This document shows, piece by piece, positions 8,422 through 16,675 of a stretch of 64,000 nucleotides of DNA. The notes beneath the pieces were generated by a model. The model saw nothing but the letters and a program-made list of their open reading frames with translations, was not told the DNA's origin and ran no database searches. This DNA comes from CBDBLK01 sp965243145 (lineage in GTDB: Bacteria; Bdellovibrionota; Bacteriovoracia; Bacteriovoracales; Bacteriovoracaceae). The stretch covers positions 2,728,001-2,792,000 of the forward strand of contig CBDEUB010000002.1 in NCBI GenBank assembly GCA_965243145.1. The letters are read 5' to 3'. The translations under genes were made by a program, and so were the position numbers. The stretch's first letter is position 1. The number at the start of each line of letters is the position of its first letter.

Positions 8422-9426
8422 TTAGATCAGGCCTAGTTCTCTCACGGTGGCCTCTTCGTCCCGTAGTTCTTGATGGGTTTGGTTGAGTTTTTCCTGGCCA
8501 AAGCTGTTGTGTGATACTCCTTCGACAACCCTAACGGTACCTTTCTCCGTTCGGCAGGGGTAGGAAAAGATCAGTCCCTCGCTAATGCCGTATTGGCCGC
8601 GGGAGGACAGGCACATGCTGTAACTTTCTTGCGGGGGAGTGTCGTGGGTGAGATGGTGGACGCTCTCGACGATGGCGTTGGCCGCCGAGGCCGCGGAAGA
8701 GGCCCCCCGGGCCTGAATGATGGCCGCCCCCCGCTGTTGGACAGTCGTCATAAAATCCCCCTCCAACCAGGCCTGGCCAGATATGACTTGGGGAACTGGC
8801 CGCCCGCCGATGGTGGCATTGAAAAAATCCGGGTATTGGGTCGCCGAGTGGTTGCCCCAAATCGTCATATTGGCGATTTGGCCCACTTCCACACCCGCCT
8901 TGTGCGCCAATTGGGCCTTGGCGCGGTTTTCGTCCAGTCTGGTCATGGCAAAGAAATTTTGTGCCGGCAGGCGGGGGGCCGAACGCTGGGCAATGAGTGC
9001 GTTGGTATTGCACGGGTTGCCCACCACAAAAACTTTGGCATCTTCGGCGGCCACCTGATCGATGGCGCGGCCTTGGGCCACAAAAATATTGCCGTTGGTG
9101 TGGAGCAAGTCCTTGCGCTCCATGCCCTTCCCCCGTGGCACTGCTCCGACCAACAGACACCAGTCTGCATCCTTGAAGGCGACTTCGGCCCGGTCGCTAC
9201 AGACGGTCTTTTTCAGCAGGGGAAAGGCGCAGTCGTCCAATTCCATCGCCACTCCGTCGAGGGCGGGCCGAGCGGCGGGCAACTCCAGCAGTTGCAATTC
9301 CACTTCCATGTCCGCGCCGAACATTTGGCCAGAGGCGATTCTAAACAACAGGGCGTAGCCGATTTGTCCGGCCGCCCCAGTAACTGCGACTTTAATCGGT
9401 CTGGAGGTAGGTAGAGAAGTGGGCAT
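8422..9426 (-). CDS. mdh: Malate dehydrogenase
   Basis: The NAD-binding loop VTGAAGQIGYALLFRIASG, DDCAFPLL, GAVPRGKGMERKDLL, VGNPCNTNA, the MTRLDENRAK catalytic loop and WGNHSATQYPD mark a cytosolic-type malate dehydrogenase. It interconverts malate and oxaloacetate in the TCA cycle. The frame opens at 9465, but I start at ATG 9426 (MPTSLPTSRP), which has GGGAG eight bases upstream. It is divergent from the hypothetical gene at 9499. Confidence 0.95.
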   Translation of the reverse strand: MPTSLPTSRPIKVAVTGAAGQIGYALLFRIASGQMFGADMEVELQLLELPAARPALDGVAMELDDCAFPLLKKTVCSDRAEVAFKDADWCLLVGAVPRGKGMERKDLLHTNGNIFVAQGRAIDQVAAEDAKVFVVGNPCNTNALIAQRSAPRLPAQNFFAMTRLDENRAKAQLAHKAGVEVGQIANMTIWGNHSATQYPDFFNATIGGRPVPQVISGQAWLEGDFMTTVQQRGAAIIQARGASSAASAANAIVESVHHLTHDTPPQESYSMCLSSRGQYGISEGLIFSYPCRTEKGTVRVVEGVSHNSFGQEKLNQTHQELRDEEATVRELGLI

Positions 9427-9498
9427 GGACAGAACTCCCGTTGATGGTGGCGACCACAATAACACGGTTGAATTTCCATTTCAAACCGGATTTGACGA

Positions 9499-10089
9499 AT
9501 GTGCATCATGCGTTTAACAATGGGGGCCGTGCAGGCCAGAAAAAAACATTCCCGCTCCCGCAGGCCTCCCAATAAGCAGGGGCATAACCGCAGGCACCAT
9601 CGGCATAGCGGTGGGCGCAAGAATGGGGGCAGGAGCGGAGGCCACAGCGCCAAAAAGAATCGGGAAAACGCTTTGGAAAAAGCGGAGCGGGCGCACTTCC
9701 ATTTGCTGGGTGAACACCTCCAGGCGCGCAAAAAGTATTTTGACTTCTTTCACCGGGCGGACGCCAAGCAACTGTTCAAATTCAAGCGTCACTTTGAGCA
9801 CTCCCTGGAGAAACTGCGCCAGTTTGAGGCCTCTCTGGCCCCAGAATTGAGGGGGTATTTTGGCCGCAAACTCGACGGCCTCGAACGGGATACCGTCTAT
9901 TCGGCCAGGCATGGCCAGGGGCGGGAATTTCCAGAACAGGCCCCCGCTTCCTCGCAACCTCAAGGCCCCCACTTTCTGCCCACCCAAAAGCGGGAGGATT
10001 CGCCCCGCGATCGGGAGGAATCAACGGGCACTCTGGAAGATTATTTGCGCTATAAAAATTTGCCTCTCGACCACTTTGAAGAAAGCTAA
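9499..10089 (+). CDS. Basic histidine/arginine-rich hypothetical protein
   Basis: Unrecognised. The first 50 or so residues are very basic and rich in Arg, His, Gly and Lys (for example RRHHRHSGGRKNGGRSGGH), as in nucleic-acid-binding tails. The centre (about 60-115) is helical and charged (HLLGEHLQARKKYFDFFHRADAKQ), and the end TGTLEDYLRYKNLPLDHF is acidic. Several ATGs lie near the 5' end (9499, 9508, 9520) with no clear ribosome binding site, so the start is uncertain. An RNA- or DNA-associated role is only inference from composition. Confidence 0.5.
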   Translation: MCIMRLTMGAVQARKKHSRSRRPPNKQGHNRRHHRHSGGRKNGGRSGGHSAKKNRENALEKAERAHFHLLGEHLQARKKYFDFFHRADAKQLFKFKRHFEHSLEKLRQFEASLAPELRGYFGRKLDGLERDTVYSARHGQGREFPEQAPASSQPQGPHFLPTQKREDSPRDREESTGTLEDYLRYKNLPLDHFEES

Positions 10090-10126
10090 TAGATCACATC
10101 CCAAAGCAAAATTGTCATAAAAATAC

Positions 10127-10708
10127 TTATGAAATGCCGAGTTTGCGCAAGAGTTCCGGCGAGGACTGCATTGAGCAAATGCCGCCGATGCGGTGGATTT
10201 CTCCCAAGGCCTCCAGGGCGCGGTGGGCGTAGGTTCCCAACTGGGCGCGACTGGCAATATTGGCCATCATCCAGCGGCCGCTTTCCGTTCTCGCCATTTG
10301 GTAAAAATTGTCCAAGTCTCTTTTTGCGTTTTCAGGCAGGGCCTGCAACAGGGAAGGGCACTGCCGAGAGGCGATGGCGACAATGTTTACCCCGGCGTGC
10401 AGGATATAGCGCGCGAGCCGGCGCATTTCGGGAGTGTTGTGACGCCCTTCGTATGCTGCTCCCCTCTCCACTAGAAACTCGATAACTGTGATGTGGTTGG
10501 CCCAGACTGCCAGGGCCAGGGGGGTGCGGCCTCTTCCATCGGGGGCACTGAGGTCATGGCCCCGATCAGCGAGGGTACGCAAGCGGGCCAAATCGCCGTT
10601 GGCGCTACAGGTGTGGACATTGGTACAAGTTCCCTGGCCGTGGGCCACAGCAGGGGTCAAGAATAAAAAGGCCATCCCAAGGGTGGCCCACTTTGTGAAA
10701 GCGTGCAT
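10127..10708 (-). CDS. Secreted ankyrin-repeat protein
   Basis: A signal peptide (MHAFTKWATLGMAFLFLTPAVAHG) is followed by two ankyrin-type repeats, best seen in LRTLADRGHDLSAPDGRGRTPLAL and VIEFLVERGAAYEGR. The C-terminal half is helical and unassigned (ALPENAKRDLDNFYQMAR). Export to the periplasm or beyond is likely. Ankyrin proteins mediate protein contacts; the partner is unknown. It is convergent with the hypothetical gene ending at 10089. Confidence 0.7.
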   Translation of the reverse strand: MHAFTKWATLGMAFLFLTPAVAHGQGTCTNVHTCSANGDLARLRTLADRGHDLSAPDGRGRTPLALAVWANHITVIEFLVERGAAYEGRHNTPEMRRLARYILHAGVNIVAIASRQCPSLLQALPENAKRDLDNFYQMARTESGRWMMANIASRAQLGTYAHRALEALGEIHRIGGICSMQSSPELLRKLGIS

Positions 10709-10947
10709 AAAAGACTCCAGTCCTACAAATTTAGCAACTTAGAGAGGATTTTGGCCAGAATTTTTTTGTTCTTCAAAAGGGAATTTTCAAGTTGGCACTC
10801 CTCTTTTTATCCCTGGGAATTAGTCAAATATAAGGCCCCTTAACTTGATTTTATTTGGCCAAAAAAAAACACAAAAAAAAACGCCGTTAAAGCTGGCCCG
10901 CAAATTTGCCGATAGAGGGGGGCGTAGAGTTTGATGGAGGCCAAACT

Positions 10948-11727
10948 ATGCCTAGCTCTAAGGCCAAAAAACAGAGTGGGAGAAAAAACCAGTCGCGCGG
11001 AACCGCCGGCAATGTCGTCTCCCTGTCCCGTGCGCGAGACAAGGCGGCAGTGGCGAAGGCCGAGAGGGACAAGGAGCGGCAGGATTTTGAACACGAAAAA
11101 AGAGAGTTGTGCGATATGATGGTTCACACCATCATGCACGCCCTCAGTTGCAAAGACCGCTACACTTTTGAACACTCCACCAGAGTCGCCTATTTTTCCC
11201 TGGCATTGGGTAGGGAAGTGGGCCTCAGTGAGGAGGAACTCTACGATTTGGAAATCGCTGCCCTCTTTCACGACCTCGGCAAGATCGGTATTCCCGACGC
11301 CATTTTACTCAAGCCTTCGCGTCTAACCGAAGACGAGTTTGTTAAGATGAAGGGGCACCCTTCGCTGTCGGCCGAGATCATTGCCCATTTCAAACCCTTT
11401 GAAAAGGCCGCCAAATACGCCAAACACCACCACGAGCGCTACGATGGCCGCGGCTATCCCGATGCTCTCAAAGGCGAGGATATTCCCCTCCTTTCGCGCA
11501 TTATTTTGATCGCCGACACCTTTGATGCCATCACTTCAAACCGTCCCTACCGCCAGGGCCTCTCCTACGAAGTGGCCTTCAGGGAACTGGAGGAATTTTC
11601 GGGAGGCCAGTTCGACCCCAATTTGGTGGAGCACTTTTGCCAGGCCATGCGGCGGGAGCACCAAAAGGGGGAAGACACTTTTAAATTGACGGCGGTACAA
11701 GGCGAATTTCTCAAACAGGCGGCGTAA
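10948..11727 (+). CDS. HD-GYP domain cyclic-di-GMP phosphodiesterase
   Basis: After a basic, low-complexity N-terminus (about 45 residues) comes a short helix and a complete HD-GYP domain. It contains EHSTRVAYFSLALG, HDLGKIGIPDAILLKP, then HHERYDGRGYP and IADTFDAITSNRPYR. These are the metal-binding and GYP motifs of c-di-GMP phosphodiesterases. There is no receiver or membrane domain, so the regulatory input is unknown. I chose ATG 10948 because GGAGG lies eight bases before it, although the frame is open to 10906. Confidence 0.9.
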   Translation: MPSSKAKKQSGRKNQSRGTAGNVVSLSRARDKAAVAKAERDKERQDFEHEKRELCDMMVHTIMHALSCKDRYTFEHSTRVAYFSLALGREVGLSEEELYDLEIAALFHDLGKIGIPDAILLKPSRLTEDEFVKMKGHPSLSAEIIAHFKPFEKAAKYAKHHHERYDGRGYPDALKGEDIPLLSRIILIADTFDAITSNRPYRQGLSYEVAFRELEEFSGGQFDPNLVEHFCQAMRREHQKGEDTFKLTAVQGEFLKQAA

Positions 11728-11735
11728 CGGCCCAT

Positions 11736-11751
11736 ACTTCAGGCCATCTTG
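11736..11751 (+). repeat. Solitary arm fragment of the palindromic element
   Basis: The 16 bases acttcaggccatcttg are identical to the core of the right arm in the elements at 3629 and 17292, in the same orientation. It lies between convergent genes (HD-GYP and the repeat protein). No matching second arm was found nearby. Confidence 0.45.
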
Positions 11752-11766
11752 GCCCAGCACGGGATT

Positions 11767-13347
11767 TTATTCTGCGGCCGGTTTGGCCAAATCACAAAAG
11801 TCGGTGTCGGCGACGGTGTTGATATAGTGTTTTTGCACGGTCGTGCAATCTTTGCTGGAAGCGTACACGCTTCTGGTGACACATTCGTGGGGGCGTTGGT
11901 GGCGTTCGTTCCAAACCTGATTTTCCCTGCATTGAAAGTAGGAAAACTTGTCCACACAGGCCCAGTGTTTTCCATCGCAATTATAAATAAGCCCACGGCC
12001 AAGGCGTTGGTAATTTGGCGGAGAGGTGTATTCGATTTCATTTTGCGCCAATGCTCGTCCAACTTGGGCCACTCCCCGGGAAGGGCCAGAGTCGCCGGAG
12101 GCATCGGGTGTTTTGGAGGTTTGTCTGCTCAGTGGCCGCGCGGGGGTTTCGGGGGGAATCCCCGCCGCTGGGGGTGCCGCCGGGGTAGGCACGGAAGCGG
12201 GTGCCCGCGCAGATGGCCGAGGAGAGGGCCTGGGTTTCGGCATTTGGGCAACTTTGGGTTTGGCATCGCTGGTGGCGTCGGCGGTTTTTTGGGCAACTTT
12301 GGGTTTGGCATCGCTGGTGGCGTCGGCGGCCTTTTGAGCAACTTTGGGTTTGACATCGCTGGTGGCGTCGGCGGCCTTTTGAGCAACTTTGGGTTTGGCA
12401 TCGCTGGTGGCGTCGGCGGCCTTTTGGGCAACTTTGGGTTTGGCATCGCTGGTGGCGTCGGCGGCCTTTTGGGCAACTTTGGGTTTGGCATCGCTGGTGG
12501 CGTCGGCGGTTTTTTGAACTACTTTTGGTGGCGAATCGGCAGTGGTATTAGCAGACTGTTGGGGGGCCTTTTTGGCCTTGGGAAAGAAGGGGCGTTTTTC
12601 ACCGCCGGCAACTGGCCCGTCCCCTGAAGCGTTGGCGGCGGTTTTGGCATTGGGGAAAAATGCGCGCTTTTCTTGTAGTTTTTCTTGTAGTTTCTCTTGT
12701 GGTTTCTTTGGCGATTTTTCTTGCCGCTTTTTGGGTGCGGGAGCGTCCGCGGTGGTGTTGGCCACGCTTTTGGCGTTGGGGAAAAAGGGTTTCTTTTTGG
12801 GTTTGGGCCGCGGCCTTTTTCTTTTCTTGGCAGGGGGATTTAATTCTTTCTCCAATTCATCCAAGGTGGGCGTGTCTTCCCCTGTCCCCAGCAAGTTCAT
12901 GATTTCGGGGAGTCCGACGATGACGATGGCCACCAGGGCCGCCACCTTGATCAGCATGGAGCGCTTTTTTTGGGCCTCGTCGGGGGCCTTGTCATCCGTT
13001 TCGGCCCGGGGGATTTGGTGGGAGGTTTTGGACTTTTCCAGATTGGGGTTCGTATTTTTAGTTTTATCTATTTGGGTTGCCTCATCCGCCGTTGGTGTGG
13101 TGTCCGCAATTTCAGTCAGTTCTTCCCCGTCTTCGTCATCTTGTTGTATGGGAGCGGAGATAATGGTTCTGCCGTAGGCATCCACCATTTTAACATTTTC
13201 TATATCCCTGGTTTGATCTTCGCTGGAGACACTGCCGCTGGAATCGTCTTCTGGCCCTTCTTCCTCGGAAGGGGCCTTTTGGAATTTTGATTTAATTTGG
13301 TCAACTAATGTTTGGAGCCGATCCCTCCAATCTTCCCAATTTGCCAT
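11767..13347 (-). CDS. Single-pass membrane protein with KAADATSDAKPKVAQ tandem repeats
   Basis: This 526-residue protein has an acidic N-terminal region, one membrane helix (about residues 130-150, MLIKVAALVAIVIVGL) and a long Lys/Pro/Ala-rich stretch with FFPNAK motifs. A 15-residue repeat follows in about six copies (KAADATSDAKPKVAQ), then a Pro-rich linker and a compact C-terminal domain with six cysteines (from GRGLIYNCDGKHWACVD). The layout suggests an anchored protein whose Ala/Pro/Lys spacer reaches across the periplasm, with a disulfide-bonded outer head. No family recognised. Confidence 0.65.
   Translation of the reverse strand: MANWEDWRDRLQTLVDQIKSKFQKAPSEEEGPEDDSSGSVSSEDQTRDIENVKMVDAYGRTIISAPIQQDDEDGEELTEIADTTPTADEATQIDKTKNTNPNLEKSKTSHQIPRAETDDKAPDEAQKKRSMLIKVAALVAIVIVGLPEIMNLLGTGEDTPTLDELEKELNPPAKKRKRPRPKPKKKPFFPNAKSVANTTADAPAPKKRQEKSPKKPQEKLQEKLQEKRAFFPNAKTAANASGDGPVAGGEKRPFFPKAKKAPQQSANTTADSPPKVVQKTADATSDAKPKVAQKAADATSDAKPKVAQKAADATSDAKPKVAQKAADATSDVKPKVAQKAADATSDAKPKVAQKTADATSDAKPKVAQMPKPRPSPRPSARAPASVPTPAAPPAAGIPPETPARPLSRQTSKTPDASGDSGPSRGVAQVGRALAQNEIEYTSPPNYQRLGRGLIYNCDGKHWACVDKFSYFQCRENQVWNERHQRPHECVTRSVYASSKDCTTVQKHYINTVADTDFCDLAKPAAE
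12243..12522 (-). repeat. 45-bp tandem repeat, about six copies
   Basis: The unit boundary gggcaacttt recurs exactly every 45 bases from 12246 (12246, 12291 and so on). Copies differ by only a few bases. It keeps the reading frame and encodes the 15-residue repeat of the surrounding protein. Copy number could change by recombination or slippage without breaking the frame. Confidence 0.9.
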
Positions 13348-13447
13348 ACTTCTAGTTTATACGAACTTGGATGGGGATACAGGGAAGGCATCTTTTGGCC
13401 ATATTTTTACTGCGGCCTTCTCGATGAATCCAAGACTCTCTCAGGAT

Positions 13448-13476
13448 TTGACCATCAATGGTATAACTGTTATACT
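13448..13476 (+). promoter_or_regulatory. brnTA promoter with embedded palindromic operator
   Basis: A -35 box TTGACC (13448-13453), a 17-bp spacer and a -10 box TATACT (13471-13476) form a strong sigma-70 promoter. A perfect 7-bp inverted repeat, gtataac-t-gttatac (13461-13475), overlaps the -10 box. BrnA-BrnT complexes are known to repress their own promoter, so this is the likely operator. The -10 box is only six bases before the brnT ATG, so the transcript is probably leaderless. Confidence 0.8.
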
Positions 13477-13482
13477 ACTATT

Positions 13483-13761
13483 ATGCGGTTCAAATATGAC
13501 TCCGAGAAAGATCGACAACTGAGAAGTAATCCGAAAAGGGGTATCGGATTCGAGGAAGCGCAAGAAATATGGAATCATCCTTACTACGAGGACTACCGCA
13601 AAGACGCCCCCGAACAGTTCCGAGTGATAGGGTGGGCCAGTGGCATGCTTTACTCTATCATTTACGAGGTCAGGTACGACGAAGATGGGGAGTATTTTCA
13701 TTTGGTCACTCTTTGGAAATCAACAAAACAGGAGAGAGCGCTTTATGAGCAAAACAGCTAA
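13483..13761 (+). CDS. brnT: BrnT-family ribonuclease toxin
   Basis: The 92 residues from MRFKYDSEKDRQLRSNPKRG fit BrnT, a RelE-like fold ribonuclease. Recognisable are the K-x-N/R-KRGIGFEEAQEIW opening, an E-QFRVIGWASGML core and the closing HLVTLWKSTKQERALYE. The usual BrnT K-x-x-x-N-x-x-KHG-type opening is KRG here. It cleaves RNA and is neutralised by BrnA. The frame is open upstream to 13312, but the promoter placement supports ATG 13483. The 3' end overlaps brnA by 17 bases. Confidence 0.85.
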   Translation: MRFKYDSEKDRQLRSNPKRGIGFEEAQEIWNHPYYEDYRKDAPEQFRVIGWASGMLYSIIYEVRYDEDGEYFHLVTLWKSTKQERALYEQNS

Positions 13762-14002
13762 AAAGTTATTGGCGGAAGATATTGCACAACTTGCCGACTG
13801 TGGGAAGGATATTTCCAAATATTTCACCAACAAGGGAAAAATGAGGCAACCGACCCAACGGGTGAATATTGATTTTACTTTGGAAATGCTGGGAGAACTT
13901 GATCGTTTAGCAGGAGAACTGAATGTGTCGAGACAGGCGGTTATTAAAACTTATTTGAGGGATGCCTTGGATCGCCACTATACCGCCAAGGCAAAAGCTT
14001 AA
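13745..14002 (+). CDS. brnA: BrnA-family ribbon-helix-helix antitoxin
   Basis: The 85-residue protein ends in a ribbon-helix-helix DNA-binding domain (QRVNIDFTLEMLGELDRLAG followed by VSRQAVIKTYLRDALD). Its N-terminal half (MSKTAKKLLAEDIAQLADCGKD) should wrap the toxin. It starts at ATG 13745 inside the end of brnT, so toxin and antitoxin are translationally coupled. It is expected to bind the palindrome at 13461-13475. Confidence 0.85.
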   Translation: MSKTAKKLLAEDIAQLADCGKDISKYFTNKGKMRQPTQRVNIDFTLEMLGELDRLAGELNVSRQAVIKTYLRDALDRHYTAKAKA

Positions 14003-14017
14003 AGATTCCCGTTCTTT

Positions 14018-16672
14018 CTAGCGCCGCCGCCGGCGGGTGCTCTTTTTGCGAGGGCCAGATGGCCCCGTGGCCGCGGGATTTCTCCGTCGGGGGGCACCGG
14101 GTGGTTTTCGCAAAGGCCGGCGGGGGGATGATTTTCTGATACCGGGAGTAGTTTTTTTGCGCCTCCTGGTGAAGCGCTTTTCTTTGAAACACTTTTCACA
14201 AATGTTGAACTTGGCGTTGTCGGGCATTTTAGTGCCGCAACTGGTGCAGGTGAGGACGATTTTGTCGGAGAGCAAAGAGTTGAGCTTTTCAATGGCGCGG
14301 CCCTTGTTGTCCAGCAATTCGGCCTCGTTGTAGACAAAGTTTTTGTTGTTGAAGTGCCGTGAGAGCCATTGATAGAGTTCCACGCATTTGATGGAAGTCT
14401 CCAAGTAGTCGATGTCGTCGGAGGCGGCGTTGATCGCCTCGCTAATAATCGGCCTGGTGGTGACATAGTGTTTGAGAATCCAGACATAGTATTGAACATG
14501 CTCGACCAGGCCTAAATTGACCGGAGCGCAGGCAAAGCCGAAGACTTCGTGGGGTTTGAGCTGGGATTCGGGGTCGGCGTCTTCCACCATTTCCGTCAGT
14601 TCGATCATTTCCTTGAGGTCGACGCAGAAAAAAGGTTTTTGGAAATCCATGGTGTTGAAAAGCCGCAGAAATTCGGAGAGTTTTAAGGGCGTGAGTCCGC
14701 GCTTTTCCAGGGCGTGGTTGACCTGGTTGTAAATATCCAGGTCTGGCCCCACCATACACTGGCCCTGTTGTTCCAGTTTGCGGTGGATGGCCTGTTCAAT
14801 TTGCGGAATGCCGTCCTGGCACTTGGTCAGGCAGGTGACGAATCCGGTGGGGAAGCGCTTAAAACGGCCGGCGCGGCCAGAAATTTGCTTGATTTCACTT
14901 TCGACGATGGGATATTCGCGGGAGTCGATATGTTTGGTGAGGGTGGAAAAGACGATGCGGCGGATGGGCAGGTTCATACCCATGGCGATGGCATCGGTGG
15001 ACACCATGATGTCAGTTTCCTGGGTGTCGAACTTGCGCGCCTGTTCGCGGCGCACTTCCGGCGAGAGCCTTCCATAGACGATGGACACTTTAAACCCCAG
15101 GCGCTCCAGGTCTCGCTTGTAGCGGAGGGCATTGCGTCGGGAGAAGACGATCAGGGCATCGGATCGTTGCAATTCCCCCACCGTGATGGGCCTCTTTTCC
15201 ACTTGCAGTTTGGTCATGCGCTGGTAGTTCACCACCTCCAATTCATCCCCGCAAAGCTGGGTGATATTTTGGATCAATTTGAGCACCGAGGGATCGCCAC
15301 ACAGGTGGACTTCTTCGGCAAAAATGTTGACCAGGGCGCGAGTCCAGGCCCAGCCCCTCTGGTGATCGGTGATCATTTGAATTTCATCGATCACGCAACA
15401 GTCGAAAGGTTCTTGCAAGCGGGCCATTTCGATGGTGGAGGAATAGTGGGTGGCCCCCTCTTTTTCGATGACTTCCTCGCCGGTCAAAAGGGTAGTGTTG
15501 ACTTCCCGCTGGTTGAGGGTGTCGAACAACTCGGCGGCCAACAGTCTCAAGGGGGCCAAATAACAGCCCTTGTCCACGCTGGCCAGTTTTTCAATGGCGT
15601 GGTGGGTTTTGCCCGAGTTGGTCGGCCCCATGTGGTAGACGATTTTGCGCTTGATACTCCTGGCCTGGGAGTGCACCCAGAACTCGCCGATGTGCTGTTG
15701 CAAAATTTTGCCGGAGATGTCCTTTTTCTTGAGGATGGTGACCGATCTGACCAGTTTTTTAAATTCCCGCAGCAAATAGCTCTCGTTTCTCCACAGGCGC
15801 AAGTGGAGTTGTTTAAAAAATTTCTTAAACTCAGGTTCCCCCACCAGTTCTTGATCCAATCCCTCCTGGTAGAGGAAGTACTCCAAAACGGGTTTGATCT
15901 GCCCCTCCCGCTGAATTGCCAACTCATTGGGATAAGCGAAGTCTTCCTGAATTTTGCTTTTTGCCTGGGCCTCGATTTTGCCCAAGGTGGCGCGCCGGAG
16001 GGAGTAGCGCACTTTGTGGAACAGCTTTTCCATGCTTCTTTGCATGTCGCTGAATATATTACTGGCGGCGTTTAATTCGTTGGAAGAAGAGAGGATGTCT
16101 GCAATTTCGTCCCGTCCAGACTGGATAAAAAGTTGGCATTGTTCCCAGGTGTAGTCCCGCAAGCGCGAGCGGTAATCCCCCAGACAGCTGGCGCATTGGC
16201 ACTCCAATTGTTTGATGCTAGTGTTGGGGGTGAAGGATGTTTTGATCACTTCTTGAGTGAGGGCGTGTTTTTCCCTCTGGCCAGAGATCCAGTTTTCAAA
16301 GAGAAGTTGGTGATTCTTCAGGGATTGTTCTAAATCTTCTTCTTCCAGAGAAAACATTTCTTTCTCGGGGATCAAGTAGTCGTCGACAAAACACAGGTTG
16401 AGGACATAGCTGCGCTGAAAGAATTGGGAGAGGGGAAGAAAATGTTTATCGAAAAGTGCGGCCAGAGAGGGGTGGGCCTGAAAGAGGGCGTGCAGTTGGG
16501 TGTGGATGTGTTGGATGGCGGTGAGGATTTTTTGCGCCTCTTCTTGAGAGCGGACATATTCCGAATCTTCTTCGGCGATGCCTCCCAGTTTGGCCACCGC
16601 CTGGCGCTCACTGGCCAAAAAGGAGTGCAAGTCATCAAAGGGAAGCAATGGGGGGAGATTGTGGGAGGACAA
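14018..16672 (-). CDS. SUV3-type DExH-box RNA helicase
   Basis: An unassigned helical N-terminus of about 350 residues precedes the helicase core: motif I GPTNSGKTHHAIEKL, PLRLLAAEL, LLTGEEVIEKEGATH, motif II DEIQMI, STDAIAMGMNLPI and motif VI QISGRAGRF. The DEIQ box and this motif spacing are typical of SUV3, the helicase of the mitochondrial degradosome. The C-terminus has a four-cysteine zinc ribbon (CTSCGTKMPD and CEKCF) and a highly basic tail, both suited to RNA binding. It probably unwinds structured RNA for decay. It starts on TTG 16672, three bases after the translocase gene, suggesting one operon. Confidence 0.85.
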   Translation of the reverse strand: MSSHNLPPLLPFDDLHSFLASERQAVAKLGGIAEEDSEYVRSQEEAQKILTAIQHIHTQLHALFQAHPSLAALFDKHFLPLSQFFQRSYVLNLCFVDDYLIPEKEMFSLEEEDLEQSLKNHQLLFENWISGQREKHALTQEVIKTSFTPNTSIKQLECQCASCLGDYRSRLRDYTWEQCQLFIQSGRDEIADILSSSNELNAASNIFSDMQRSMEKLFHKVRYSLRRATLGKIEAQAKSKIQEDFAYPNELAIQREGQIKPVLEYFLYQEGLDQELVGEPEFKKFFKQLHLRLWRNESYLLREFKKLVRSVTILKKKDISGKILQQHIGEFWVHSQARSIKRKIVYHMGPTNSGKTHHAIEKLASVDKGCYLAPLRLLAAELFDTLNQREVNTTLLTGEEVIEKEGATHYSSTIEMARLQEPFDCCVIDEIQMITDHQRGWAWTRALVNIFAEEVHLCGDPSVLKLIQNITQLCGDELEVVNYQRMTKLQVEKRPITVGELQRSDALIVFSRRNALRYKRDLERLGFKVSIVYGRLSPEVRREQARKFDTQETDIMVSTDAIAMGMNLPIRRIVFSTLTKHIDSREYPIVESEIKQISGRAGRFKRFPTGFVTCLTKCQDGIPQIEQAIHRKLEQQGQCMVGPDLDIYNQVNHALEKRGLTPLKLSEFLRLFNTMDFQKPFFCVDLKEMIELTEMVEDADPESQLKPHEVFGFACAPVNLGLVEHVQYYVWILKHYVTTRPIISEAINAASDDIDYLETSIKCVELYQWLSRHFNNKNFVYNEAELLDNKGRAIEKLNSLLSDKIVLTCTSCGTKMPDNAKFNICEKCFKEKRFTRRRKKTTPGIRKSSPRRPLRKPPGAPRRRNPAATGPSGPRKKSTRRRRR

Positions 16673-16675
16673 GGG

